From Eubacterium sp. (GTDB taxonomy: Bacteria; Bacillota; Clostridia; Eubacteriales; Eubacteriaceae), in NCBI GenBank assembly GCA_030524435.1, contig JAUNGS010000017.1, positions 1 through 37,693 of the forward strand: 37,693 bases of DNA, given 5' to 3'. The stretch's first letter is position 1. The number at the start of each line of letters is the position of its first letter. Under the pieces are notes generated by a model. That model searched no databases. It worked only from the letters and a program-made list of their open reading frames with translations, and was not told where the DNA came from. The position numbers were made by a program, and so were the translations under genes. Positions 9,270-17,091 of this stretch are shown one piece after another.

Positions 9270-9701
9270 ATGATTCGAAAAATGCGGGAAGGCGAGCTGG
9301 AGCGGGTGATGGAAATCTGGCTGGCTTCGGTCGTCGAGGGCCACAGGCCCTTTATCCCAGCCAGCTATTGGCAGGACCACGAGGAGATGGTTCGCCGGGA
9401 GTACATGCCCCAGGCCGAGGTTGTGGTCTGTGAGGAGGAGGGGATCCTCAAGGGCTTTGCGGCCATTGTCTCGGGACGGCACATCGGGGCCTTTTTTGTG
9501 GATCCGGCCTATTTCAGGGAGGGCGTGGGCACCCGGCTCATGCTCTGGTGTCAGCTGACCCACCGGGAGCTGACCCTGGCGGTGATGGCGGAAAACGCCC
9601 GGGCCCTGGCCTTTTATGAGGACTTTGGATTTCAGATCGGCGTGGAGCAGATCGATGAGGAAAGCGGCTGTATGGAATACATCATGGCCTGGAAGGAGTA
9701 A
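9270..9701 (+). CDS. GNAT family N-acetyltransferase, YiaC-like
   Basis: 143 residues. I use ATG 9270, two bases after the upstream stop, not the in-frame TTG at 9243 inside the previous gene. The early IWLASVVEGHRPFIPASYW segment, the GRHIGAFFVDP strand and the acetyl-CoA loop REGVGTRLM are the hallmarks of the E. coli YiaC/YjaB branch. A C-terminal N-x-x-A-x-x-FYEDFGF segment is typical of GNAT enzymes. YiaC has been described as a protein lysine acetyltransferase; the target here is unknown. Starts and stops of the flanking genes are nearly fused, which suggests translational coupling. Confidence 0.88.
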   Translation: MIRKMREGELERVMEIWLASVVEGHRPFIPASYWQDHEEMVRREYMPQAEVVVCEEEGILKGFAAIVSGRHIGAFFVDPAYFREGVGTRLMLWCQLTHRELTLAVMAENARALAFYEDFGFQIGVEQIDEESGCMEYIMAWKE

Positions 9702-9704
9702 CGT

Positions 9705-10067
9705 ATGAAACCAATCTTTTTACATTATCCCAAATGCAGTACCTGCCAGAAGGCAAAGAAATTTTTAGATGCCCAGGGCGTCGACTACACGGCGCGGCAT
9801 ATTGTGGAGGACAACCCCAGCGCCCAGGAGCTTCTGGGCTGGATGGGCCACTGTGACAAGGCACCCAAGGCTTTTTTCAACACCAGCGGCATGGTGTACA
9901 GAGAGCTGGGCCTCAAGGATAAGGTTAAGACCATGAGCAAGGAGGAGATGGCCGAGGCTTTGGCCTCCAACGGCATGCTGGTGAAGCGTCCCCTGCTAAT
10001 TCTTAAGGATAAGGTGCTGGTGGGCTTTAAGGAAGCGGAGTGGGCCGAGGCCCTGGGCATTGCGTAA
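9705..10067 (+). CDS. ArsC/Spx family thioredoxin-fold protein
   Basis: 120 residues, the normal size for the ArsC/Spx/YffB family. A C-x-x-C motif (C11-S-T-C14) sits after the first strand (FLHYPKCSTC). Later features are NTSGMVYRELG and the conserved RP in LVKRPLLIL. YffB/Spx-type members act as glutathione- or thiol-dependent reductases or as RNA polymerase-binding regulators. No ars genes are nearby, so arsenate reduction is not supported by context. AAGGAG (9693-9698) gives good spacing to ATG 9705. The stop TAA overlaps the next gene's ATG. Confidence 0.85.
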   Translation: MKPIFLHYPKCSTCQKAKKFLDAQGVDYTARHIVEDNPSAQELLGWMGHCDKAPKAFFNTSGMVYRELGLKDKVKTMSKEEMAEALASNGMLVKRPLLILKDKVLVGFKEAEWAEALGIA

Positions 10068-10780
10068 TGCGCTTTGAGGATAGGTACAGCCGGATTGCCG
10101 AAGGGCCTGAGCCCCAGGAGATCGTTCTTCTGATGGGCCGGGGCTGCTTCTGGAAAAAATGCAGCTTTTGTGATTACCACGAGGACCGGGGGTCTGATGC
10201 CGAGGCCATTCCCCTGGACCTTCGGGTGCTTGATCAGGTCACCGGGGAGTTTGGCCGGCTGGTGGTGCTTAATTCTGGTTCTTATTTTGAGCTGCCCCGG
10301 GAAATCCGGGATAAAATTCTTGAAATTTGCCGTAAAAAGGGCATCAGACACCTGCATATGGAGAGCCACTGGCAAATGGCTGAAAAAACCAGAGCCCTCA
10401 AGGCCGGGCTTTTAGCCGAAGGCATCGCCCTTCACCCCCGTATTGGCATCGAGACCTTCGACGAGGATTTCAGAGAGGACATCATGATCAAGGGCATGGG
10501 CCGGGGAATTTCTCCGGAGGCCATTGCCGAAATCTACGACGAGTGCTGTCTGCTCTTCGGCATGGAAGGACAAAGTCCAGCCCAGTTTGAACGGGATGTG
10601 GCCATTGCCAGGGATCATTTCAGCCGGGTGTACATCAATATCTTCAATGACAACACCACCGCTGTCAAGGCCGATCCGGCGCTGATTCGGTGGTTTATGG
10701 AAAAGCAGTACCCGGCGTTATCAAAGGATCCCACCTTCTGTGTTCTGGTGGAGAATACGGAATTGGGTGTGGGGGACTGA
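10067..10780 (+). CDS. Radical SAM-like Fe-S protein
   Basis: 237 residues, starting at an ATG that overlaps the upstream stop (TAATG at 10065-10069); a GTG at 10040 is in frame but deep inside the previous gene. The N-terminus carries GRGCFWKKCSFCDYH, with cysteines C27, C32 and C35 in a C-x4-C-x2-C pattern, followed by alternating strand/helix segments and ESHWQ and HPRIGIETFDED strands that suit a partial TIM barrel. The classical radical SAM motif is C-x3-C-x2-C with an aromatic before the last Cys, so one spacing is longer here. Radical SAM chemistry is the best guess. No partner substrate protein is evident. Confidence 0.68.
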   Translation: MRFEDRYSRIAEGPEPQEIVLLMGRGCFWKKCSFCDYHEDRGSDAEAIPLDLRVLDQVTGEFGRLVVLNSGSYFELPREIRDKILEICRKKGIRHLHMESHWQMAEKTRALKAGLLAEGIALHPRIGIETFDEDFREDIMIKGMGRGISPEAIAEIYDECCLLFGMEGQSPAQFERDVAIARDHFSRVYINIFNDNTTAVKADPALIRWFMEKQYPALSKDPTFCVLVENTELGVGD

Positions 10781-10813
10781 GGAAATAATTGTTAAGAAGG
10801 AAGGATGAGGCGC

Positions 10814-11098
10814 ATGTTAAACGAAAAAGAAAAGGCAGCGACGGCCAGGGAGCTTCAGATCAATTACGCCCAGCTGGAAAGTAGCGAAGCCAAGGTGCTT
10901 AAGGATTTAGCCTTTAGCAAAGCCGTGCTTGAAGATGCCCTGAATGTCTGCAGACAGGGGATTGCTGCTCCGGGAGACGTCTGGAAACTCAGGGATTATT
11001 TAGAGGAAAAGCTGAGGCTTCAAAACAAACCGCTCTGTCCTTTTTCAGTATTAAAGCCTGGGCGCAATCATTGGTTTTCCTATGAAAAAACCTGGTGA
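10814..11098 (+). CDS. Conserved small hypothetical protein
   Basis: 94 residues from ATG 10814, chosen because AGGAAGG (10798-10804) stands nine bases upstream. An ATG at 10805 is in frame but directly abuts that site. The first two thirds are charged and helical, with an NEKEKAATARELQ start and an A/E/L-rich segment; the C-terminus (KPGRNHWFSYEKTW) is basic and aromatic. No signal peptide, membrane segment or metal motif is visible and I do not recognise the family. It ends the + strand run just before a bidirectional terminator. Confidence 0.6.
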   Translation: MLNEKEKAATARELQINYAQLESSEAKVLKDLAFSKAVLEDALNVCRQGIAAPGDVWKLRDYLEEKLRLQNKPLCPFSVLKPGRNHWFSYEKTW

Positions 11099-11116
11099 CA
11101 ATTAAAAGCTAAAATA

Positions 11117-11154
11117 AAAATCCCAGAGTCCGCTGAGTCTCTGGGATTTTTTAT
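11117..11154. terminator. Bidirectional terminator between convergent genes
   Basis: Perfect 12-bp stem: AAAATCCCAGAG (11117-11128) pairs with CTCTGGGATTTT (11139-11150) around a 10-base loop. T-runs follow on the + side and, read in reverse, on the minus side. It lies between the small unknown gene (+) and the MATE gene (-). Confidence 0.9.
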
Positions 11155-11171
11155 ATCGTTTTTTCGAAAGA

Positions 11172-12548
11172 CTAGGCCAAATCCGGGAGAGGCTTGACTT
11201 TCTGCTTGTAGATGTGGCGCAAAAACAGGGCCGAGCAGACCAGGGAGGCGACTTCCGCGATGGGGAAGGCCCACCAGATGGCGCTTAAGTTGCCGGTCTG
11301 GGCCAGCAGGAAGGCAGCGGGGATCAGCACCACCAGCTGTCTTGCCACGGAGACCAGCAGGGAGAGCACACCGTTGCCCAGGGCCTGGAACACGGAGCTG
11401 CACACGATGCAGAAGCCGGCAAACAGGAAGCTGATGCTGATGATCCTTAAAGCCGTATTGCCGATGGCCAGCATGTCCTGGGAGGCGCTGAAGATGGACA
11501 ACAGCTTGTCAGGGATGAACTGGCACAGGCAGAAGCCGATGAGCATGATCAAAATGGCGTAGGTGATGCTCAGGCGGATGGTCTGGGTGATGCGGTGCTT
11601 TTTCTGGGCGCCGTAGTTGTAGGCGATGATGGGCACCATGCCGTTGTTCAGACCGAAAATAGGCATAAAAACGAAGCTCTGGAGCTTGATGTAGATGCCA
11701 AAGACCGCTGTGGCTGTGGAGGTAAAGCTCATGAGGATATTGTTCATGAAGAAGGTCATCACCGAGGTGATGGAGGTCATGATGATGGAGGGAACCCCGA
11801 CGGCGTAGATGCGTCCGATGGTGTGCTTGTGGGGCTTAAAGCCCTTGATGGACAGGGTGATCTCGTGGTTGAGCTTGATATTTAAGATCAGGGCGATGAT
11901 CATGGCGACGATCTGTCCGATGACCGTGGCCAGGGCAGCGCCGGCAACGCCCAGCTCAGGGAAGCCAAAGAGGCCGAAGATCATGATGGGGTCCAGGATG
12001 ATGTTGATGATGGCGCCGGTGCCCTGGGTGATCATGGTCAAAATGGTGCGGCCGGTGGCCTGGAGGAGACGCTCAAAGGTGATCTGGCCAAAGACGCCGA
12101 TGGACAGCACGCAGCAGACGGTCAGGTAGGCCTTGCCGTGGGCGAGGATCTCGGGATCGCTGGTCTGGGTCTCGAAAAAGGCGCCGGTGAAAAAGATGCC
12201 AAAGAGGACAAAGACCAGGGTGCTGAGCACCGCCAGGAAAACGCCGTTGTTGGCGGCGCGGTTGGCCTCGGCGTAGTCCTTGGCCCCCAAGCTCTTGGAC
12301 AGCAGGGCGTTGATGCCGACGCCGGTGCCGGTGGCGATGGCGATCATCAGATTTTGAATCGGAAAGGCCAGAGATACCGCCGTCAGGGCATTTTCGCTGA
12401 CCATGGAGACGAACATGCTGTCGACGATGTTGTACAGGGCCTGAACCAGCATGGAAATCATGATGGGCAGGGCCATGGAAATCAGCAGCGGGTTGACGGG
12501 CATGACGCCCATCTTGTTTTCTTTAATCACTTCGTTGGTAGAATCCAT
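11172..12548 (-). CDS. MATE family multidrug/organic cation efflux protein
   Basis: 458 residues, typical for MATE transporters with 12 membrane helices. I start at the ATG at 12548 because AGGAGGAG lies just upstream; in-frame codons further upstream fall in the promoter region. Family features are the N-terminal NPLLISMALPIMISMLVQALYN-type helix, the VDSMFVSM segment, and a second, parallel half beginning near IGRIYAVGVPSIIM. MATE proteins exchange Na+ or H+ for drugs or metabolites at the cytoplasmic membrane. It is transcribed away from a DUF2284 gene, from a consensus promoter, and ends in TAG. Confidence 0.95.
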   Translation of the reverse strand: MDSTNEVIKENKMGVMPVNPLLISMALPIMISMLVQALYNIVDSMFVSMVSENALTAVSLAFPIQNLMIAIATGTGVGINALLSKSLGAKDYAEANRAANNGVFLAVLSTLVFVLFGIFFTGAFFETQTSDPEILAHGKAYLTVCCVLSIGVFGQITFERLLQATGRTILTMITQGTGAIINIILDPIMIFGLFGFPELGVAGAALATVIGQIVAMIIALILNIKLNHEITLSIKGFKPHKHTIGRIYAVGVPSIIMTSITSVMTFFMNNILMSFTSTATAVFGIYIKLQSFVFMPIFGLNNGMVPIIAYNYGAQKKHRITQTIRLSITYAILIMLIGFCLCQFIPDKLLSIFSASQDMLAIGNTALRIISISFLFAGFCIVCSSVFQALGNGVLSLLVSVARQLVVLIPAAFLLAQTGNLSAIWWAFPIAEVASLVCSALFLRHIYKQKVKPLPDLA

Positions 12549-12591
12549 AAATCTCCTCCTTATTTTATTTGTATTTTTGACAAACAAAGAA

Positions 12592-12613
12592 CAGCGCCGG
12601 AAAACATGCGCTG
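12592..12613 (-). promoter_or_regulatory. Hairpin at the 5' end of the MATE transcript
   Basis: CAGCGC and GCGCTG flank a 10-base loop. The hairpin would begin within about two bases of the predicted transcript start (near 12615). It could stabilise the mRNA 5' end; a run rich in T follows it, but no continuous U-tract, so attenuation is unproven. Confidence 0.4.
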
Positions 12614-12621
12614 TCTCTACA

Positions 12622-12650
12622 ATTATAAACAAAGCCTCCGCCAATGTCAA
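12622..12650 (-). promoter_or_regulatory. Perfect sigma-A promoter for the MATE gene
   Basis: Read on the minus strand, TTGACA (12645-12650) and TATAAT (12622-12627) are separated by exactly 17 bases. Both hexamers match the consensus fully. Confidence 0.88.
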
Positions 12651-12654
12651 TTTG

Positions 12655-12663
12655 TGTTATAAT
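12655..12663 (+). promoter_or_regulatory. Extended -10 promoter for the DUF2284 gene
   Basis: TGT followed by TATAAT (12658-12663) gives an extended -10; no good -35 is seen. It starts five bases past the -35 of the divergent MATE promoter, so polymerases at the two promoters should compete. Confidence 0.6.
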
Positions 12664-12706
12664 AAATGAAACGGGATGTATATGATTACATAGGAGGGGA
12701 GTTACG

Positions 12707-13249
12707 ATGACAGAAGAAATTTTAAAGATGATGGCGGATTATGATTTTGCCGAGGTCCTGCCCATTGACCCGGCGATGATCCATATCACCGAGGAGGTTC
12801 GGGCCGCCTGTGCGAAAAACGACTGCGGCAGCTACGGGAAAAACTACATGTGCCCGCCGTCGGTGGGAAGCCTCGAGCACTACAGGCAGGTGATCTCGGC
12901 CTTTAACCGGGGCATTCTCTTTTCCCAGGTTCACATTTTTTCTGACCGAAAGGAATACCGCCGCTACAATGAGATCGCCCTGGGCTTTAAAAAGATGACG
13001 GAAAAGCTGCACCGAGCCCTGGTGAAGGCCGTGCCCGGCGCCAAGGTCTTTTCCGCTGGATACTGTTCTATCTGCAAGGTCTGCGGCATTTTGGAGGACG
13101 TGCCCTGCCGCTTTCCCGAGGAGGCCATGCCGTCTTTGGAGGCCGCGGGCATCGACGTGGTTCAGCTGACCAAGGATACGGGCTTTACCTACAATCACGG
13201 GCCCAAAAGCATGACGATTATCGGGCTGGTGCTGTATCGGGAGGGGTAA
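12707..13249 (+). CDS. DUF2284 predicted metal-binding protein
   Basis: 180 residues matching the DUF2284 family in length and cysteine layout. C35, C40 and C49 lie in the N-terminal AACAKNDCGSYGKNYMCPP region. A second group follows in GYCSICKVCGILEDVPCRFPE. These cysteines suggest Fe-S or zinc binding; no reaction is established for the family, which is common in anaerobes. A strong GGAGGGGAG precedes ATG 12707. It is divergent from the MATE gene and followed 53 bases later by an MFS gene with its own promoter. Confidence 0.85.
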   Translation: MTEEILKMMADYDFAEVLPIDPAMIHITEEVRAACAKNDCGSYGKNYMCPPSVGSLEHYRQVISAFNRGILFSQVHIFSDRKEYRRYNEIALGFKKMTEKLHRALVKAVPGAKVFSAGYCSICKVCGILEDVPCRFPEEAMPSLEAAGIDVVQLTKDTGFTYNHGPKSMTIIGLVLYREG

Positions 13250-13261
13250 AGGCAGATCCTC

Positions 13262-13270
13262 TGATATAAT
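13262..13270 (+). promoter_or_regulatory. Extended -10 promoter for the MFS exporter gene
   Basis: TGA followed by TATAAT (13265-13270) is an extended -10 element 33 bases before ATG 13303. No consensus -35 is visible. Confidence 0.6.
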
Positions 13271-13302
13271 TGCAGCCACAGAGGTTTCTGGAGGGGGATA
13301 TT

Positions 13303-14523
13303 ATGAAAACAACACATTGGAAGCGATCCTTTTTCACCATCGCCTGCGGTCAGACCGTGTCCTTGGTGGGAAGCTCGGCGGTGCAGTTTGCCATGATCTG
13401 GTGGCTGGCAACCCAGACAGCCTCGCCGATGGTCATGTCTCTTTCGGGGCTGGCGGCCCTTTTGCCCCAGGCGATTCTGGGGCCCTTCGCCGGGGTGTGG
13501 GTCGACCGTCTGAAGCGCAAGGGCGTGGTCATCGGTGCGGATATGTTTATGGGGCTGGCGGCCCTGGTATTGGCAGCGGTTTTCTTTTTTAAGGAGCCGC
13601 CCTATTGGAGCGTCTTTATCGTGCTGGCCCTGCGCTCTCTGGGGACGGTGTTTCACACCCCGGCCATCCAGTCGATCATTCCGACCCTGGTGCCCCAGGA
13701 GGCCCTGGTCAAGGTCAACGGCTGGAGTCAGTTCATGCAGTCCGGCGCCTTTATGCTGGGACCGGTGGTGGGGGCGGCCATGTACGGCTTTCTTCCCATG
13801 TCGGTGATTCTTTTGACGGATTTTGTCGGCGCGGCGGTGGCCAGCTTGACGGTGCTGGCGGTTAAAATACCGGATCTGCGCCAGAGGACCGGGGAAAAGC
13901 CCCATTTCTGGCGGGAAATGAAGGAAGGGATTGCCGTCTGTATTGCCGACAGAACCCTGGCGAGGCTGCTTGCGGTGGCTGGGGTGAGCATGGTCTTTTT
14001 CATGCCCCTGTCGACCTTGTACCCGCTGATGACCAGCGATTTTTTCCAGGGAACGGTCTTTCAGGCCAGCGTGGTGGAGCTTTTGTACGCCATGGGCATG
14101 ATGGCGGCCTCCTTTGTGCTGGGGATTTTTGGCAGTGTCAGGCACCAGATTGCCGGGGCCTATCTGGGGTTGCTGCTCACCGGGGTCATGTCTTTGTTCA
14201 GCGGGCTTTTGTCGCCGAGCACCGGGGGCTTTTGGCTCTTTGTTCTGTTTTGCGGTTTTATGGGCGCAGGAGGCAATATCTATAACATCATGTCCGTGGC
14301 CTATATGCAGGCCCAGGTGCCCCAGGCGGCCCAGGGCCGGGTGTTTGCTCTGGTCAGCAGCATGCTGTCTCTGACCATGCCCCTGGGGCTTTTGATCTCG
14401 GGGCCGGTGGCCGAGGCCTACGGCGTGCCGATGTGGTTTTTGGTGTCGGGCATCGGCGTGATTGCGGCGGTGCTCTGGGGAATGCTGCAGGAGGGCAAAA
14501 GAAGGAGAGATTATGAAAATTAA
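13303..14523 (+). CDS. MFS exporter (DHA3/macrolide-efflux-like)
   Basis: 406 residues with about 12 hydrophobic helices. ATG 13303 follows GGAGGGGG; an in-frame TTG at 13270 overlaps the promoter. The N-terminus (RSFFTIACGQTVSLVGSS) and the loop GVWVDRLKRKGVV after helix 2 match MFS motif A of the DHA3 branch, which includes Mef-type macrolide and EntS-type siderophore exporters. Exporting a drug or small metabolite by proton antiport is likely, but the substrate is unknown. Its 3' end overlaps the next gene by 11 bases, so the two are co-translated. Confidence 0.92.
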   Translation: MKTTHWKRSFFTIACGQTVSLVGSSAVQFAMIWWLATQTASPMVMSLSGLAALLPQAILGPFAGVWVDRLKRKGVVIGADMFMGLAALVLAAVFFFKEPPYWSVFIVLALRSLGTVFHTPAIQSIIPTLVPQEALVKVNGWSQFMQSGAFMLGPVVGAAMYGFLPMSVILLTDFVGAAVASLTVLAVKIPDLRQRTGEKPHFWREMKEGIAVCIADRTLARLLAVAGVSMVFFMPLSTLYPLMTSDFFQGTVFQASVVELLYAMGMMAASFVLGIFGSVRHQIAGAYLGLLLTGVMSLFSGLLSPSTGGFWLFVLFCGFMGAGGNIYNIMSVAYMQAQVPQAAQGRVFALVSSMLSLTMPLGLLISGPVAEAYGVPMWFLVSGIGVIAAVLWGMLQEGKRRRDYEN

Positions 14524-15286
14524 AAAAGTTATTCAGGGGTATTTCAGCCCCACGGGAACTGCCGAGCAGGTGGTGCGCTGTCTTTGTGAGAGGATGGGCG
14601 CTTTGACGGAGGACTGCGATCTGCTTCCGAAGGTCTTTGAGGGAGCGTCCTTTGATCGGGAGGAGCTGCTTGTTCTGGGTGTTCCTGTTTTTGGAGGCAG
14701 GGTGCCCTCTGTGGCGGCAGAACGCATTGCCCGGCTGTCGGGGGATCATACCCCGGCGGTGGCGGTGGCTGCCTATGGCAACCGCGCCTATGAGGATACA
14801 TTGGCAGAGCTTCAGGATCTGCTTCAAAGCCGTGGCTTTGTGGTTGTGGCCGCCGTGGCGGCGGTGACGGAGCACTCCATTGTCCGCGAAATTGCTTCGG
14901 GACAGCCCGATGACCAGAGCTGTGAGGTGCTGCGCGGCTTTGGAGAGAAAATTGCAGCGATGCTTGGGGGGAAAGAAAGCCCGATATCTGTGGAAAATAT
15001 ACCGGGCGATCGCCCCTATAAGGATTATAAGGTACTGCCGGTGACACCTGAAACCTCGGCGGATTGTGTGGCCTGCGGTGACTGTGCCTCGGTGTGTCCG
15101 GTGGGTGCCATTGACGCCGGAGATCCGTCCTCGACGGATGCCGAGATCTGTATTTCCTGTATGGCCTGTATTGCCCGATGTCCCCAGGGAGCCAGAGGTG
15201 TGCCCAAGGAGGCCCACGCCATGCTTTTAAAAAAGCTGCAGGCGGCTTGCGGGGATACCGTCAAGGCCAATGCACTTTTTATCTGA
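14513..15286 (+). CDS. EFR1-type flavodoxin-ferredoxin fusion
   Basis: 257 residues. The N-terminal flavodoxin-like part has YFSPTGTAEQVV, the phosphate-binding loop for FMN. The C-terminus holds two 4Fe-4S motifs, CVACGDCASVCPVGAI and CISCMACIARCPQGAR. This order and length are those of the EFR1 family found in anaerobes, thought to carry electrons between reduced ferredoxin or flavin and partner enzymes. The start at 14513 follows GAAGGAGAG and lies inside the end of the MFS gene. An electron carrier coupled to an exporter gene is unusual; whether they act together is unknown. Confidence 0.9.
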   Translation: MKIKKVIQGYFSPTGTAEQVVRCLCERMGALTEDCDLLPKVFEGASFDREELLVLGVPVFGGRVPSVAAERIARLSGDHTPAVAVAAYGNRAYEDTLAELQDLLQSRGFVVVAAVAAVTEHSIVREIASGQPDDQSCEVLRGFGEKIAAMLGGKESPISVENIPGDRPYKDYKVLPVTPETSADCVACGDCASVCPVGAIDAGDPSSTDAEICISCMACIARCPQGARGVPKEAHAMLLKKLQAACGDTVKANALFI

Positions 15287-15444
15287 GAAGGCCGAGAGGC
15301 AAAAGGAAAAGATCAAGTTGGTCGGAGAGGCAACTCTGTCCGCAAAATAAAAACAGATGTAGATTCTGTAAAGATGGTTTTAAAAACAAGAAAAAACCTT
15401 TGGGTAAAGGGCACTCTGGGGGTGTAAAAGTTTACTGGGCTAAA

Positions 15445-15473
15445 TTGATTTTGATGCAAGTCGGTGTTATCAT
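15445..15473 (+). promoter_or_regulatory. Promoter of the aspartase gene
   Basis: TTGATT (15445-15450), a 17-base spacer and TATCAT (15468-15473), with an upstream TGT extension of the -10. The rest of the 231-base gap 15287-15517 shows only weak hairpins and no terminator with a T-run. Confidence 0.6.
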
Positions 15474-15517
15474 GTGCTTGTATCAAATACAGATAACACA
15501 ATGAGGAGTTTTCATCA

Positions 15518-16939
15518 ATGAAAGAGAGAATTGAGTATGATTCCATCGGCGGACTGCCCATTCCGGCGGAGGTTTATTACGGTGTTCAGACCCTGAGGGC
15601 AAAGCAGAATTTTGACATTACCGGCAAGCGGCTCCACGAGGATATGATCGTCAGCCTGGCTCAGGTCAAAAAGGCCTCGGCCATCACCAACGAGGAGATC
15701 GGTGACCTGGATCCGACCATTGCCAAGGCCATCATCGACGCCTGCAATGCCATTATCTCGGGTAAATTTCACGATCAGTTCATCGTCGATCCCATCCAGG
15801 GCGGCGCAGGCACCTCCTCCAATATGAATGCCAACGAGGTGGTGGCCAACATCGCCATCGAGAGCCTGGGGGGCACCAAGGGCGACTACTCAATCTGTCA
15901 TCCCAACGACCACGTCAACATGGCCCAGTCCACCAACGACGTTTATCCCACCTCCGGGAAGATTACGGCCCTCAAGCTGACCCAGAAGCTTTTGTTCCAG
16001 ATGGACCGTCTGACGGAGGTGCTGACCCAGAAGGCCGTGGAATTCAACGATATCATCAAGGTGGGGCGTACCCAGCTCCAGGATGCGGTGCCCATGCGCA
16101 TGGGCCAGGGCTTTAAGGCCTACGCCTCGGCGGTGGCCAGGGATGCCAAGCGTCTCAGAAAGACCCAGTCGGAGCTTTACACCGTCAACCTGGGGGGCAC
16201 GGCCATCGGTACGGCCATCAACGCCAATCCAGAATATCTGAAGCGCATCGCCGGCAATCTGAAAAAGACCACCGGCTTCGACATGGTGCTGGCCGACGAC
16301 CTCATCGACGCCACCCAGAACCTGGACGCCTTTGTGGCCGTCTCTGGTGCCCTGAAGGCCGTCAGCGTCACCCTGTCCAAAATGGCCAACGACTTCAGGC
16401 TGCTGTCCAGCGGTCCCAAGACGGGCTTTGCGGAAATCAACCTGCCGCCGAAGCAGAATGGCTCTTCTATCATGCCCGGCAAGATCAACCCGGTCATCCC
16501 CGAGGTGGTCTCCCAGGTGGCCTTCAACGTCATCGGCAACGATTTGACCATCACCATGGCTGTGGAGGCCGGTCAGCTGGAGCTCAACGCCTTTGAGCCG
16601 GTCATGTTCTACAACCTCTTTGAATCCATCGAGACCCTAACCAACGCCGTGGATACCTTCATCGACAATTGTATCATCGGCATCACCGCCAACCCCGATC
16701 GCTGCGAGGAGCTGTTGTCCCAGAGCATCGTCACCGTCACGGCCCTCTGCCCCTACATCGGCTACAAGGAGGCCTCGGAGATTGCCAAGGAGTCCATCCT
16801 CACCGGCAAGCATGTGGAGCAGATCGTCAAAGACAAGGGGCTGTTAAATCCCGAGGTGCTGGAGACCCTGCTGGATCCCACCCTGATGACGGAGCCTATG
16901 GACGAATCCCTGGAAGAATTAATCGAAGAAATCGTATAG
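15518..16939 (+). CDS. aspA: Aspartate ammonia-lyase (aspartase)
   Basis: 473 residues, the usual length. Aspartase interconverts L-aspartate with fumarate plus ammonia in the cytosol. The N-terminal RIEYDSIGGLPIPAEVYYGVQTLRA segment is characteristic of AspA rather than FumC. GGAGTSSNMNANEV, HPNDHVNMAQSTNDVYPT and the superfamily signature GSSIMPGKINP (about residues 315-325, bearing the catalytic-loop serine) are all intact. ATG 15518 follows GAGGAG at good spacing. It has its own promoter and terminator, so it is monocistronic. FumC is the main alternative, but the N-terminus argues against it. Confidence 0.93.
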   Translation: MKERIEYDSIGGLPIPAEVYYGVQTLRAKQNFDITGKRLHEDMIVSLAQVKKASAITNEEIGDLDPTIAKAIIDACNAIISGKFHDQFIVDPIQGGAGTSSNMNANEVVANIAIESLGGTKGDYSICHPNDHVNMAQSTNDVYPTSGKITALKLTQKLLFQMDRLTEVLTQKAVEFNDIIKVGRTQLQDAVPMRMGQGFKAYASAVARDAKRLRKTQSELYTVNLGGTAIGTAINANPEYLKRIAGNLKKTTGFDMVLADDLIDATQNLDAFVAVSGALKAVSVTLSKMANDFRLLSSGPKTGFAEINLPPKQNGSSIMPGKINPVIPEVVSQVAFNVIGNDLTITMAVEAGQLELNAFEPVMFYNLFESIETLTNAVDTFIDNCIIGITANPDRCEELLSQSIVTVTALCPYIGYKEASEIAKESILTGKHVEQIVKDKGLLNPEVLETLLDPTLMTEPMDESLEELIEEIV

Positions 16940-16946
16940 CATACCT

Positions 16947-16991
16947 GCGCGCCCCTGCCATCATTTTCGGCAGCGGCGCGCTGTTTTTTTT
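16947..16991 (+). terminator. Terminator after aspA
   Basis: GCGCGCC and GGCGCGC form 7 bp, then one mismatch, then CCTGCC/GGCAG extends the stem by 5 bp. A T-run (TGTTTTTTTT) follows. The hairpin begins 8 bases after the aspA stop. Confidence 0.92.
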
Positions 16992-17001
16992 GTGGCCGCC
17001 C

Positions 17002-17031
17002 TTGCCTGGCCAGGGACAGCTGTGATATGAT
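17002..17031 (+). promoter_or_regulatory. Promoter of the aldo/keto reductase gene
   Basis: TTGCCT (17002-17007), 18-base spacer, TATGAT (17026-17031), with TGA directly before the -10 as an extended element. Confidence 0.55.
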
Positions 17032-17046
17032 TGATAGACATTTACA

Positions 17047-17074
17047 GGCCCCTGCGCTGTGCGGCTGCAGGGCC
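17047..17074 (+). promoter_or_regulatory. Leader hairpin just before the aldo/keto reductase RBS
   Basis: GGCCCCTGC (17047-17055) pairs with GCAGGGCC (17067-17074) with one bulged C. The stem ends two bases before the GGAAGGAGGAG ribosome-binding region, so it could affect ribosome access. No T-run follows. Confidence 0.4.
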
Positions 17075-17091
17075 CGGAAGGAGGAGAGGAT

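Noticed and set aside
15287-15517. Small RNA or terminator between the EFR1 gene and aspA
   Set aside because: Only short 5-bp hairpins without a T-run are seen; just the aspA promoter is supported.
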